A stretch of 64,000 nucleotides of DNA from an uncultured Roseicyclus sp. (GCA_947489665.1 CANLEH010000003.1:248001-312000), one strand, 5' to 3'. Shown: positions 19,666 to 28,647, counted from the first letter of the stretch. Made by a program: numbers and translations. The notes: generated by a model not told the origin, from the letters alone.

Positions 19666-20640
19666 ATGAAAAAGTGGATTGCAGGGGCCGCCATGGCCCT
19701 GACCGCGATGTCCGGGGCGGCGTTTGCCGATGGGCACGGGGACTATCCGGAACGCCCGCTTCTGCTGATGGTCAGCTACGGCGCAGGTGGGGCCACCGAC
19801 TTTCAGGCGCGCATCGTGACGATGACGGCGGGCAACGAGGACGCGCTGGGAATGCCCATCGCCATCCTGAACCGCCCCGGTGCGGGTGGCCGCGTTGGCT
19901 GGAACTGGTTCGCGACCGAGGCTGAGGCCGACGGCTACACGCTTGGCGCCTACAACATCCCGCACTTCATCGCACAGTCCATCGAAGGCGGCGTTGAGTA
20001 TTCCACTGAAAGCTTCGAGCCCATCGCCAACTGGGGCGCTGACCCGGCCGTGTTCGTTGTCCCCACCGACAGCGGGTTCCAGTCCATGGCCGACGTTGTG
20101 GCCTATGCCACCGAAAACCCCGGCGGGCTGACCTTCTCGGGCGCAGGCCTCTTTGTGGGCCACCACATTGCTGCGCTGCAGTTGGAGCAGGCGGCAGGTG
20201 TTGAGCTTGCCTATATTCCCAACAATGCGGGCGGTGCCGGGGCCATGCGCGCCGTGATTGCGGGCGAGGTTCTGGGCGGCGTCAACAACCTCTCCGATGC
20301 CTTCCGCGCGCAGGAAGCGGGCAATGTCCGTATCCTTGGCGTGTTTGATCTGGAACGGAACGACTTCCTGCCGGACGTCCCCACGATGATCGAACAGGGC
20401 TATGACATCGACAACGCATCGGTGAACTTCCGCGGTGTCATGGTGCCCGCAGGCACCCCGCAGGAGGTCATCGACCACCTCGCGGCAATCGTGCCAACGA
20501 TGTTCGAGAATGGCCGCGTCGCATCCCGCATGGAGGCCGGTGGCTCACCTATGCACATCATGACCCGTGACGAGGTGCTAGAGATGTGGGCCGCGCGTCA
20601 GGAAACGCTTGAGGCGCTTCTGGCCGACCTCGACAACTGA
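19666..20640 (+). CDS. tctC: Tripartite tricarboxylate transporter substrate-binding protein TctC
   Basis: This 324-residue periplasmic protein has a signal peptide ending at GAAFA (about residue 21). The Bug/TctC family core follows: PERPLLLMVSYGAGGATD, then NRPGAGGRVGW near residue 68. The family binds carboxylates through backbone contacts. AGGGAGGAAA precedes the ATG by about 6 bases. It delivers substrate to TctAB. The aldehyde dehydrogenase follows after 59 bp, so the cargo is probably the substrate of the CoA ligase two genes later. Confidence 0.93.
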   Translation: MKKWIAGAAMALTAMSGAAFADGHGDYPERPLLLMVSYGAGGATDFQARIVTMTAGNEDALGMPIAILNRPGAGGRVGWNWFATEAEADGYTLGAYNIPHFIAQSIEGGVEYSTESFEPIANWGADPAVFVVPTDSGFQSMADVVAYATENPGGLTFSGAGLFVGHHIAALQLEQAAGVELAYIPNNAGGAGAMRAVIAGEVLGGVNNLSDAFRAQEAGNVRILGVFDLERNDFLPDVPTMIEQGYDIDNASVNFRGVMVPAGTPQEVIDHLAAIVPTMFENGRVASRMEAGGSPMHIMTRDEVLEMWAARQETLEALLADLDN

Positions 20641-20658
20641 GCCAATCCCGGGGTGGGC

Positions 20659-20668
20659 CAAGCGCTTG
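20659..20668. promoter_or_regulatory. CAAGCGCTTG palindrome ahead of the aldehyde dehydrogenase
   Basis: This 10-bp palindrome lies in the 59-bp gap between tctC and the dehydrogenase and is flanked by GGC/GCC. It is the same core as the 16-bp palindrome at 30060-30075. That core resembles LacI-family operators. It could be an internal operator or chance. Confidence 0.3.
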
Positions 20669-20699
20669 CCCCGGACCCCTTCGATAAGGATGCACGCAC

Positions 20700-22103
20700 T
20701 TGTCCGACCTTGATCCCATCGCCGAAGTGGACGCCATCGTCGCGCGCTCCCGCGCCGCGCAGGCCGCCTATGAGCGGGGCGGCAGCCAAGCGCTCTACGA
20801 CCGCGCAGCCCAAGCCGCCGCATGGGCCATCATGGAGCCCACGCGCAACCGGCATCTGGCGGAGCTCGCCGTTGAGACCACGGGCCTCGGCAACGTCCCC
20901 GACAAGATTACCAAGAACCACCGCAAGACCCTGGGTCTGATGCGCGATATCGCTGACGTCAAAACCCATGGCGTCATCAACGACGACCCGTCCACCGGCA
21001 TCACCGAAATCGCCCGCCCAATTGGTGTGATCGGCGCAGTCGTCCCTTCCACCAACCCCGGCGCGACCCCTGCCAACAATATCATCAACGCACTGAAATG
21101 CGGGAATTCCATCGTGGTCTCGCCATCGCCCAAGGGCGTGCCGACCTGCGAGGCGCTGCTTGGCTACATTTACGCAGAATTCGACAAGGCCGGGATCGAC
21201 CGCGACCTTGTGCTGATGATCCCCGGGCGCGGGTCGAAAGAGAAAACCCAACGCCTGTTAGAGACCTCCGACCTGATCGTCGTGACCGGCAGCCAAAACA
21301 ACGTCAAACGCGCCTATACCTCCGGCACGCCTGCGCTGGCCGTGGGCGCAGGCAATGTCTGCGTAATCGTCGATGAAACCGCCGACCTCACCGCCGCCGC
21401 CCAGAAAATCGCGGCCTCCAAGTGTTTCGACAACGCCACCTCCTGCTCGTCCGAGAACGCCATCGTCGTGGTCGACGCCATCTACGACACCTTCGTCGCG
21501 GAAATGGCTAAAACTGGCGGCGCGCTCATCGCGGACGAGACGAAAGTCACCGACAAGCTCTGGGTCAAAGGCACCCTCAACCCCCGCGCTATCGCCCAAG
21601 ACGCGAGCGACATGATCGAGGCGCTCGGGCTGACGGGCGAAGTGCCGGAAGACACCCAATACATCGCCGTGGAGACCAAGGGCATCGGCCCCGGCCATCC
21701 GCTCTCAGGCGAAAAACTCTCCCGCGTCCTCACCGTCTACCGCGCCGCTGATTTCAACGAAGCCGTTGCCACGACCCGGCAAATCCAACTGCACCAGGGC
21801 GCGGGCCATTCCGTCGGCATCCACACCGCCGACCCCGACCGCCCCATGACTCTCGCACGCGCCATCCCGACCAGCCGCGTCATCGTCAATCAGGCCCATA
21901 CCTTCGCCACCGGCGGCAGCTTTACCAATGGGATGCCCTTTTCGCTGTCCATGGGCTGCGGATCGTGGGGCGGCAATTCCATCAATGAGAACCTGCACTG
22001 GAAGCACTTCCTGCAATCCACCAAAGTCGTCCGCGAAATCCCGTCCCGCGAGCCCGCGCTCGACGACATCTTCGGCACCTATTGGGCGGAGGTCGGAAAG
22101 TGA
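20700..22103 (+). CDS. Acylating aldehyde dehydrogenase, SauS-like
   Basis: This 467-residue member of the aldehyde dehydrogenase superfamily is of the CoA-acylating type (EutE/BphJ/SauS group). The catalytic cysteine lies in NATSCSSEN near residue 246, and the nucleotide-binding region contains VVPSTNPGATP near 116. Such enzymes convert an acyl-CoA and NAD(P)H to an aldehyde, or the reverse. The TTG start has AAGGA about 9 bases upstream. The stop overlaps the following CoA ligase by 4 bp (GTGA). Together they fit SauS and SauT of sulfoacetate breakdown, with sulfoacetaldehyde as product, but the substrate is inferred. No Xsc is present in the window. Confidence 0.8.
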   Translation: MSDLDPIAEVDAIVARSRAAQAAYERGGSQALYDRAAQAAAWAIMEPTRNRHLAELAVETTGLGNVPDKITKNHRKTLGLMRDIADVKTHGVINDDPSTGITEIARPIGVIGAVVPSTNPGATPANNIINALKCGNSIVVSPSPKGVPTCEALLGYIYAEFDKAGIDRDLVLMIPGRGSKEKTQRLLETSDLIVVTGSQNNVKRAYTSGTPALAVGAGNVCVIVDETADLTAAAQKIAASKCFDNATSCSSENAIVVVDAIYDTFVAEMAKTGGALIADETKVTDKLWVKGTLNPRAIAQDASDMIEALGLTGEVPEDTQYIAVETKGIGPGHPLSGEKLSRVLTVYRAADFNEAVATTRQIQLHQGAGHSVGIHTADPDRPMTLARAIPTSRVIVNQAHTFATGGSFTNGMPFSLSMGCGSWGGNSINENLHWKHFLQSTKVVREIPSREPALDDIFGTYWAEVGK

Positions 22104-23590
22104 TCTTCGATCCGACCATGCCACCTGCGGGTACCGTGCGCGATTGGCTGGATGCCCGCGCAGAAGATGGCGGCACCGCCTTTGTCTTTCCCGAAGGCGA
22201 TGCCACGCTGAGTTGGCGTGAGGTGCGTGACGTGGTGCGCCAGATGGCGCAAGGGATCGTCTCCAAAGGGGCGCAGAAAGGCGAAAGCCTGGCCATTGTG
22301 CAGCCCAACGGCCGTGAAGGGGTCCTCGCGCTCTACGCCACGCTTTATGCCGGTTGCCGTGCCACGATGATCAACCTCGCCGCCGGTCCGTCCGCGATCG
22401 GCTACGCATTGGAGCATTCCGGCGCACGCTTCGCATTCGTTCACCACAGCCAGGCAGAGACGATCGAAGAAATCGCACCTGCGGATCTACGCGTCATTAC
22501 GGCAGCGGATCTCCCGGATGGGGATGCGACGCTCCCTGACCTCGGTCCCGAGGACCATGCATTGCTCATGTACACGTCCGGGACAACCGGCACACCGAAA
22601 GGCGTTGTGCACAGCCATGCAAGCCTGCTTGCCGGTGGCTGGACCACTGCTGTCGCACATGAACTGACGCCGCAAGACCGCGCCTTCTGTGTACTGCCGA
22701 TCTACCATATCAATGGACTTTGCGTGACGTTGATGGGGCCCTTGGTATCCGGCGGATCCACCGCCATCGTCTCGCGCTTTTCGGCTCGGAAGTTCTGGGA
22801 TCAGATCGACCACGCGGATGCCACTTGGTTCTCTGTCGTGCCGACAATCATCAGCCACCTTTTGCATGGCAAGACCGTTCCTGCATCTGATGTGACCAGC
22901 CGGCTCAGGTTCGGGCGCTCCGCGTCTTCGGCCCTGGCGAAGGAGACACAATCAGCCTTCGAGGAACGGTTTGGCGTGCCGATCATCGAGACGATGGGCC
23001 TGACCGAAACGGCGGCACAGGTCTTGTCTAATCCATTGCCGCCTCGCATTCGCAAGATTGGATCGCCCGGCATCGCATTCGGCAACGACGTCTGCATCCT
23101 GACCGCGGATTTGCAAACGGCGCCACCAATGCAGGAAGGGGAAATCGCAATCCGCGGGCCGAACGTCATGGTCGAGTATCTGCACAACCCAGACGCAACC
23201 GCGAACACCTTCTACGGCGATTGGCTTCGCACGGGCGACCTCGGTCACATAGATGAAGACGGCTATGTTTTCGTCACCGGCCGCCTGAAGGAGCTTATCA
23301 TCAAAGGTGGAGAGAATATTGCCCCGCGAGAGATCGACGAAGTGCTCTATTCCGAGCCCGATATTATCGAAGCGGCCGCCTTCGCGCGTCCTTGCAGCAG
23401 CTATGGCGAAAGGGTTGAAGCCGCTGTCAGCATCAAGCCGGGCTCAGCCATCACAGAAGCCGCATTGATCGACGTGTGCCGGAAGCAGCTAGGGGATTTC
23501 AAAGCACCTGAACGGGTTTATTTTCTAGATGAGTTGCCAAAGGGACCTTCCGGCAAGATCCAACGGTTGAAGCTAGCGGAGCTCCTCTAG
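22100..23590 (+). CDS. Acyl-CoA synthetase (AMP-forming), SauT-like
   Basis: This 496-residue ANL-family ligase shows the P-loop-like YTSGTTGTPKGV near residue 159, the adenylate motif TMGLTET near 299, WLRTGDLG near 375 and the C-terminal lysine motif KGPSGKIQR near 482. It activates a carboxylate with ATP and CoA. GTG at 22100 overlaps the dehydrogenase stop, so the two are coupled. Placed after tctABC and an acylating aldehyde dehydrogenase, it probably activates the imported acid. Sulfoacetate is the leading candidate; other short carboxylates are possible. Confidence 0.85.
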   Translation: MIFDPTMPPAGTVRDWLDARAEDGGTAFVFPEGDATLSWREVRDVVRQMAQGIVSKGAQKGESLAIVQPNGREGVLALYATLYAGCRATMINLAAGPSAIGYALEHSGARFAFVHHSQAETIEEIAPADLRVITAADLPDGDATLPDLGPEDHALLMYTSGTTGTPKGVVHSHASLLAGGWTTAVAHELTPQDRAFCVLPIYHINGLCVTLMGPLVSGGSTAIVSRFSARKFWDQIDHADATWFSVVPTIISHLLHGKTVPASDVTSRLRFGRSASSALAKETQSAFEERFGVPIIETMGLTETAAQVLSNPLPPRIRKIGSPGIAFGNDVCILTADLQTAPPMQEGEIAIRGPNVMVEYLHNPDATANTFYGDWLRTGDLGHIDEDGYVFVTGRLKELIIKGGENIAPREIDEVLYSEPDIIEAAAFARPCSSYGERVEAAVSIKPGSAITEAALIDVCRKQLGDFKAPERVYFLDELPKGPSGKIQRLKLAELL

Positions 23591-23921
23591 CATCGTTTTC
23601 CTATTGGTGCATGGTTTCCCCATCTACGAGTGACGTCAGAGAAAACGAAATTCATATGTCAATGACCGGCACGCCGTTCTTTCAGAGCGCGCACCTCATA
23701 CGCTTATGGTTTTCTCAAACCCCGCATAAGCAAGTGAAGCGACAGGACCAACCGACTCTGAACGAGTGTCTTTCAGTTGCAGCGAAAGCCTGCTTTTGGC
23801 CCTACGCAAACAAGACGGCCTAAACAGACAAGCTGGGTTTGCCACAACGTCTGCACAAGCGATCATGGGTCATTTTCGCGGGCTCGGTGACACCTGGAGA
23901 GCAGAAGTGAGACCCTGTTGA
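23591..23921. other. Gene-poor, lower-GC gap after the CoA ligase
   Basis: These 331 bp hold no coding region I can support. A 70-codon frame on the plus strand (23611-23823) has no recognisable features. The base composition is visibly less GC-rich than the operon before it, and this continues to about 25440, suggesting acquired or decaying DNA. Confidence 0.5.
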
Positions 23922-24560
23922 TCAGGGCTGATTACCTATGAATTCGAAGCTCAAACGATCGCGCCTGTATTGCCCAAGGTTACAAGCGTCATCGCGGGTT
24001 TGGTACTGTCCTTCGAGGGTCACCTGTGTTCCGACGGCAGCGCCTGCGACGTCATATGCGAGCGTGCCGCATTGGTTTGAAAATCGGCGTGCTTGCCCGG
24101 AAAGCTGACCATTTGTCAGGGTGCCGGAGAATAGCAAGGTACCTGGCGTAACGCCGGCTGCAACAATTCCAGGACGAGGTCGGTAGTACCAGACCCATCG
24201 TTGATCGCCTCTACTTTCCCACGCCATGCCTGAGCCATTGTGGTTCCAGAATGAGACCTGGTCGCCACCAAATCTTGGCCCCCACGGCACAGGCGTGCCA
24301 TCCGAGGGAAGCAATACTTCTTCACCCGGTTGTTGAGGCACAACATCTCCATCCGACAACATGGACAACGGTGTCGCGGGGTCATAGCGCGCAAGAACAG
24401 TGCTGTTTCCATACACGCCGGTCACCCGGACCGGAGAAAAGGAAAGGCGACCGCTTTCCCGAACTGAAATTGTGCAGTCGATCCCGGTCATCTCGTCGAT
24501 ATTGTAGTACATGTGACGTATTTCCGTGTCGTATTGGAAATTGCGGACCGGGCGCTCCAT
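23922..24560 (-). CDS. Hypothetical protein, probably truncated at its N-terminus
   Basis: This 212-residue protein comes from the first available ATG. The frame stays open and protein-like for 26 more codons upstream (reading EEWEYSAF just before the ATG) until a TAG at about 24636-24638, with no start codon. The natural N-terminus, perhaps a signal peptide, therefore seems lost. The visible part is rich in Gly, Tyr, Trp and Arg with few cysteines, as in secreted proteins. I do not recognise the family. It lies head to head with another poorly formed gene at 24657. Confidence 0.5.
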   Translation of the reverse strand: MERPVRNFQYDTEIRHMYYNIDEMTGIDCTISVRESGRLSFSPVRVTGVYGNSTVLARYDPATPLSMLSDGDVVPQQPGEEVLLPSDGTPVPWGPRFGGDQVSFWNHNGSGMAWESRGDQRWVWYYRPRPGIVAAGVTPGTLLFSGTLTNGQLSGQARRFSNQCGTLAYDVAGAAVGTQVTLEGQYQTRDDACNLGQYRRDRLSFEFIGNQP

Positions 24561-24656
24561 GAAGGCGCTGTATTCCCACTCCTCCGGTGTCGAAGACGGG
24601 CGTGCATCCTGCCAGTCTGCGAAATCGACTACGCTGCCCTACGCATTGTTCGGGGA

Positions 24657-25112
24657 GTGTGTAGCGACAATACCGTCTGGAACGCTGGATGGAGCGGACC
24701 GGCGACACAGGATGACGCAGGCAATTACCACCCAATGGAGAACTTTAGCGGTGCGACCAACAGCTATGCTGCGTTAAGCGGTTGCGGGGGCGGTCTTGGT
24801 CCATTCGGCATCATTTGCGAACACGGTCGCGGACAATTGAGGCTGCAATTTGCCCGCGTTTCAGATCACGTGCCGGGAACCGAAGGTTCCGTCGATATTG
24901 TGGTCGGGGTGGAGACGTTTACCGTGCCGGGCAGCCACTACGATTTGCATGGCACCGCTATGTTCGAAGCATACGTCGAACGTGATCATTCGCTGCTCGA
25001 TGCGCTCCAACGTGGTGCGGATTTCACGATAGTTGAGAATGGAAATAGTCGCAATTTCCACCTTTCAGGTTCTGCTCGCGCAATTGAAGTGATGGAGTTG
25101 GCATGCCGATAG
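24657..25112 (+). CDS. Hypothetical protein with uncertain start
   Basis: The frame is open from 24513, but the early part overlaps the minus-strand gene. From GTG at 24657 (GGGGA immediately upstream) it encodes about 151 residues with four cysteines and a beta-rich C-terminal half that reads like a real protein (QLRLQFARVSD, then HLSGSARAIEVMELACR). There is no signal peptide, although the composition suggests an exported protein. It may be a 5'-truncated partner of the gene at 23922. The function is unknown. Confidence 0.4.
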   Translation: MCSDNTVWNAGWSGPATQDDAGNYHPMENFSGATNSYAALSGCGGGLGPFGIICEHGRGQLRLQFARVSDHVPGTEGSVDIVVGVETFTVPGSHYDLHGTAMFEAYVERDHSLLDALQRGADFTIVENGNSRNFHLSGSARAIEVMELACR

Positions 25113-25139
25113 CGCTTTGGAACGCTTGTCACTATGCGG

Positions 25140-25412
25140 CTACAAAAATTTGACCGAGTAATTGTCGTGGCCTCGGATCTTCACGGTGGAAACAGAAAAA
25201 TAGCGGCCATCTACCGGATATGAACCATAATCATTTGCGCTATGACCGCGAGTGTTTAGAGCCAACTGGAACGAGGCCTCTACATGATTTGATTTATAGT
25301 TGGCAGATTGATCGCTTCGAGAGCGCAACTGTCCTAGCCCTCTTGGCACTATGATGTGGTCATTGGGGAAAGCCGCCCCGTAGTGCAATGGCGCAGGCAC
25401 ACCTCTTTCCAT
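25140..25412 (-). CDS. Hypothetical short protein or gene remnant
   Basis: This 90-codon frame has a convincing-looking C-terminal half (ASFQLALNTRGHSANDYG) but no family I can name. It lies in the lower-GC patch between two odd hypothetical genes and dnaE2, with no clear ribosome site. It may be a fragment of a longer lost gene. Confidence 0.3.
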   Translation of the reverse strand: MERGVPAPLHYGAAFPNDHIIVPRGLGQLRSRSDQSANYKSNHVEASFQLALNTRGHSANDYGSYPVDGRYFSVSTVKIRGHDNYSVKFL

Positions 25413-25442
25413 GCGGACCGGCGGAAATCCAGCGCATCCCTC

Positions 25443-28400
25443 TCACCCCTTCCCACTCCCCCAGCTTTCCACCCGACCCAGCGGAAACTTCTCGCCAATG
25501 GCCTCCACCGGAACCGGCGGCAATGTGCTTTGGGGCCTTGGAAAATCGTGCCGGGCCGGGGCCTTCACGACGTCCGGCTTCACCAGCAGACGCGGATCGA
25601 TCCGCGGGCTCAGCCGATCCCGGATCAGCGCCACGGGATGCGTCCTGAGCGTCAGCCGCATCGACACATAATCCTCCACCACCTCTTCACCCTCACTCAT
25701 CTGCGGCAGCAGCACCGCAGGCTCCACGATCCCCTCACCATCCAGATCGCCCGCAAACAGCGGCAGCTCCTTTTTCGGCGTCAAAGCCCGCGCGGCCCAC
25801 AACGCCTCCCGCCGGCTCATCCCCAAAGCCGCGAAGGCATCCGCCTCGGCCAGCACCGTCAGCATCCGCGCCTCCACGCCTGCGCGCCGCCAGACATCTT
25901 CCACCGCGCGATACCCGTTCCCCCGCGCGGCGACGATCCAATCGGCCTCTTCCGCGCGCATCGACTTGATCTGCCGGAACCCCAGCCGCAGCGCCAGATC
26001 GCCACTCTCCGTCCGCTCCATCGTATTGTCCCAGTGTGAGCTGTTCACGCAGACCGGTCGCACCTCCACCCCATGTTCCCGGGCATCGCGGACAATCTGG
26101 GCGGGCGCGTAGAAGCCCATCGGCTGCGCATTCAACAACGCACAGGCAAAGATGCCGGGGTGGTGGCATTTCAACCAAGACGACGCATAGACCAGCAGCG
26201 CGAACGAGGCCGCATGGCTCTCTGGGAAGCCATACGACCCGAACCCTTCGATCTGGGAAAAACACCGCTCCGCGAAATCGCGATCATACCCTTTGTCGCC
26301 CATCCCCTTCAGGAACCGCGTGCGGAAATCAGATACATTCCCGTGCTTCTTGAATGTCGCCAGCGACCGCCGCAAACGATCCGCCTCATCCGGCGTAAAC
26401 CCCGCCCCGGTGATGGCAATCTGCATCGCCTGTTCCTGGAACAGCGGCACGCCAAGCGTCTTGCCCAACACCCGCCCCAACTCGTCGGAGGGGAACTCAA
26501 CCGGCTCCTCCCCATTCCGCCGCCTTATGAACGGATGCACCATATCGCCCTGGATCGGCCCGGGCCGGATGATCGCCACCTGGATCACCAGATCATAGAA
26601 ACAGCGCGGCCGCATCCGGGGCAGAAAGTTCATCTGCGCCCGACTTTCCACCTGGAACACCCCAAGCGAGTCCGCCGCACACAGCATGTCATACGTCGCC
26701 GGATCCTCCGGCGGCAGGGTCGCCAGCGTGTAATCAATCTGATGGTGCATCTGCAGCAGGTCGAACGCCTTGCGCACGCAGGTCAGCATCCCCAGCGCCA
26801 GCACATCCACCTTCAGGATGCCCAACGCATCGATGTCATCCTTGTCCCAGCAGATGACCGTGCGGTCCTCCATTGTGGCATTCTCGATCGGCACCAACTC
26901 ATCCAGGCGGCCTTCCGTAATCACGAAGCCGCCCACATGCTGGCTCAGGTGGCGCGGAAACCCGATGATCTCGCTGATCAACCGAATGGTCTGCTGCAAG
27001 CGGGGTGAGGTCGGGTCGAGCCCGATCTCCGCCAACCGTTCAAACTCCGGCGCGGTCTTCGACCACGACCCCCAGATCTGACTACTCAACGCCGACAGCA
27101 CGTCCTCGCTCAGCCCCATGGCCTTGCCTACCTCGCGCACCGCCCGCTTGCCGCGATAATGGATCACCGTGGCGCACAGCCCCGCGCGGTGCCGCCCATA
27201 GCGCTCATAGATGTGCTGGATCACCTCCTCGCGCCGCTCATGCTCGAAATCGACGTCGATATCGGGCGGCTCATTGCGGGCCTCGCTCACGAACCGCTCG
27301 AACACCATCGTCCCGATCTCGGGCGAAACGCTCGTCACCCCCAAAGCAAAACAGGTGATCGAATTGGCCGCCGATCCGCGCCCCTGGCACAGAATGTTCC
27401 GCGACCGGGCGAATTTCACGATGTCATGGACCGTCAGGAAATACGGCTCGTAGCCGAGCTTCCCGATCAGGGTCAGCTCATGCTCCATCTGCTTTTGCGC
27501 ATAGTCGGGAATGCCCCCCGGATAGCGCCATTCAAGCCCCGCGCGGGCAAGCCGGGCGAGGCGTTCGCTGGCGGTCTCATCCTCGGTGATCTCGCTGGGA
27601 TATTCGTAACGCAGGCTTTGAATGTCGAACTGGCAGCGCTCCGCCACTTCGATGGATCGCACCACGGCGTCTTCATGACCCTCGAAGATCCGCGCCATCT
27701 CTGCCGGGCTGCGCAACCGCTGCTCCGCATTGGCCTGCGCGGCGGTGCCAAGTTCCTCCACGCGGATACCCAACCGCACACAGGTCAGAATATCGGTCAA
27801 CCGCCGGCGCGATCCATGATGCATCAAGGGCCGGGCCGAGGCGATGGTTTGCAACCCAAGGCTGTCGGCCAGCCGCGCGTGGCTGGCAAAGCGGTCCGCG
27901 TCCTGCCCATCATAAAGCGGCGACAGGCAGAGCGCGGGCGCCAGCTTTGCCACCTGCTCCGCCGCCGTCAGCCAGCGCTTCGTGATCCGCGCAGGCGCGT
28001 GCAGCAGCAACTCCAACCCCTCATGCCGCTCCAGCAGATCGCTCAGGCGCAGATCGCAATCGCCCTTCACCGCCCTCAGCCGCCCCGTCGACAACAAGCG
28101 GCACAGGCTGGCCCATCCCACCCGGTTGCGGGGCAGGGCGGTGATCTCGACCCCGTCGGTAAACACCAACCGGCTGGCGGGCAGCAGGCGCGGGATATGG
28201 TCAATCGGCGCCCGGGGCGCGGGTGGAATATGGTTGGGCCGGGGTGGCCCAATCGGATCCTTGGCGGCCTCTTTCGCGTCTTCGATCTCCTCCCCGATCT
28301 TGCGCAACTCCGCCCAGGCGCGGACAACACCGGCGACCGAGTTCTCATCGGCAATCGCAATCGCCTCCACCCCAAGCAAGGCCGCCCGCCGGGCATACTC

Positions 28401-28466
28401 CTCAGGATGAGAGCCCCCGGTCAGGAAGGTGAAATTTGAGGTGATGGAGAGTTCCGCGAATCCCAT
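25443..28466 (-). CDS. dnaE2: Error-prone DNA polymerase DnaE2
   Basis: This 1007-residue C-family polymerase is of the DnaE2/ImuC type used in damage-tolerant synthesis. It begins with the PHP domain (FAELSITSNFTFLTGGSHPEEY). The catalytic core carries PDIDVDFEHERREEV near residue 405, and GSAANSITCFALG lies upstream of it. ATG at 28466 is chosen because an ATG at 28487 would fall inside the LexA-like box and the promoter. A good -10 (TATACT) ends about 13 bases before this ATG and there is no ribosome site, suggesting a leaderless or nearly leaderless message. The usual partners imuA and imuB are not adjacent. Confidence 0.95.
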   Translation of the reverse strand: MGFAELSITSNFTFLTGGSHPEEYARRAALLGVEAIAIADENSVAGVVRAWAELRKIGEEIEDAKEAAKDPIGPPRPNHIPPAPRAPIDHIPRLLPASRLVFTDGVEITALPRNRVGWASLCRLLSTGRLRAVKGDCDLRLSDLLERHEGLELLLHAPARITKRWLTAAEQVAKLAPALCLSPLYDGQDADRFASHARLADSLGLQTIASARPLMHHGSRRRLTDILTCVRLGIRVEELGTAAQANAEQRLRSPAEMARIFEGHEDAVVRSIEVAERCQFDIQSLRYEYPSEITEDETASERLARLARAGLEWRYPGGIPDYAQKQMEHELTLIGKLGYEPYFLTVHDIVKFARSRNILCQGRGSAANSITCFALGVTSVSPEIGTMVFERFVSEARNEPPDIDVDFEHERREEVIQHIYERYGRHRAGLCATVIHYRGKRAVREVGKAMGLSEDVLSALSSQIWGSWSKTAPEFERLAEIGLDPTSPRLQQTIRLISEIIGFPRHLSQHVGGFVITEGRLDELVPIENATMEDRTVICWDKDDIDALGILKVDVLALGMLTCVRKAFDLLQMHHQIDYTLATLPPEDPATYDMLCAADSLGVFQVESRAQMNFLPRMRPRCFYDLVIQVAIIRPGPIQGDMVHPFIRRRNGEEPVEFPSDELGRVLGKTLGVPLFQEQAMQIAITGAGFTPDEADRLRRSLATFKKHGNVSDFRTRFLKGMGDKGYDRDFAERCFSQIEGFGSYGFPESHAASFALLVYASSWLKCHHPGIFACALLNAQPMGFYAPAQIVRDAREHGVEVRPVCVNSSHWDNTMERTESGDLALRLGFRQIKSMRAEEADWIVAARGNGYRAVEDVWRRAGVEARMLTVLAEADAFAALGMSRREALWAARALTPKKELPLFAGDLDGEGIVEPAVLLPQMSEGEEVVEDYVSMRLTLRTHPVALIRDRLSPRIDPRLLVKPDVVKAPARHDFPRPQSTLPPVPVEAIGEKFPLGRVESWGSGKG

Positions 28467-28481
28467 GGTAGCGCGCAGTAT

Positions 28482-28496
28482 ATTCACGTTTTGTTC
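28482..28496. promoter_or_regulatory. LexA-like SOS box on the dnaE2 promoter
   Basis: ATTC-N7-GTTC matches the alphaproteobacterial LexA consensus GTTC-N7-GTTC with one mismatch. On the minus strand it lies immediately upstream of and next to the TATACT -10 element (about 28477-28483) of dnaE2, where LexA would block RNA polymerase. Confidence 0.7.
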
Positions 28497-28529
28497 TCAT
28501 GAGGAGTCTTTCGAAAACAGATCCAGATA

Positions 28530-28647
28530 CGACCAGATGGTCACACGTTCCAAGCCCCACTCACACGGCCTCAAACCCTGACCAAATGGACGCATTTTTC
28601 GGGAAAAAAGTGACCAGATGGACGCAACTCTGACCAGATGGTCACAG
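28530..28647. repeat. Four spaced TGACCA(G/A)ATGG repeats
   Basis: Copies lie at about 28530-28546, 28579-28594, 28611-28626 and 28631-28647. The outer two read (T/C)GACCAGATGGTCACA and are near-perfect inverted repeats (TGACCA-N2-TGGTCA). The inner two read TGACCA(A/G)ATGGACGCA. All share one orientation. They fill the gap between the FrhB-like gene stop and the dnaE2 promoter and look like an operator array, perhaps for a TetR-type protein. Confidence 0.65.

Noticed and set aside
23611-23823. A 70-codon plus-strand frame after the CoA ligase
   Set aside because: No ribosome site, no recognisable features, and it lies in apparently decaying sequence.
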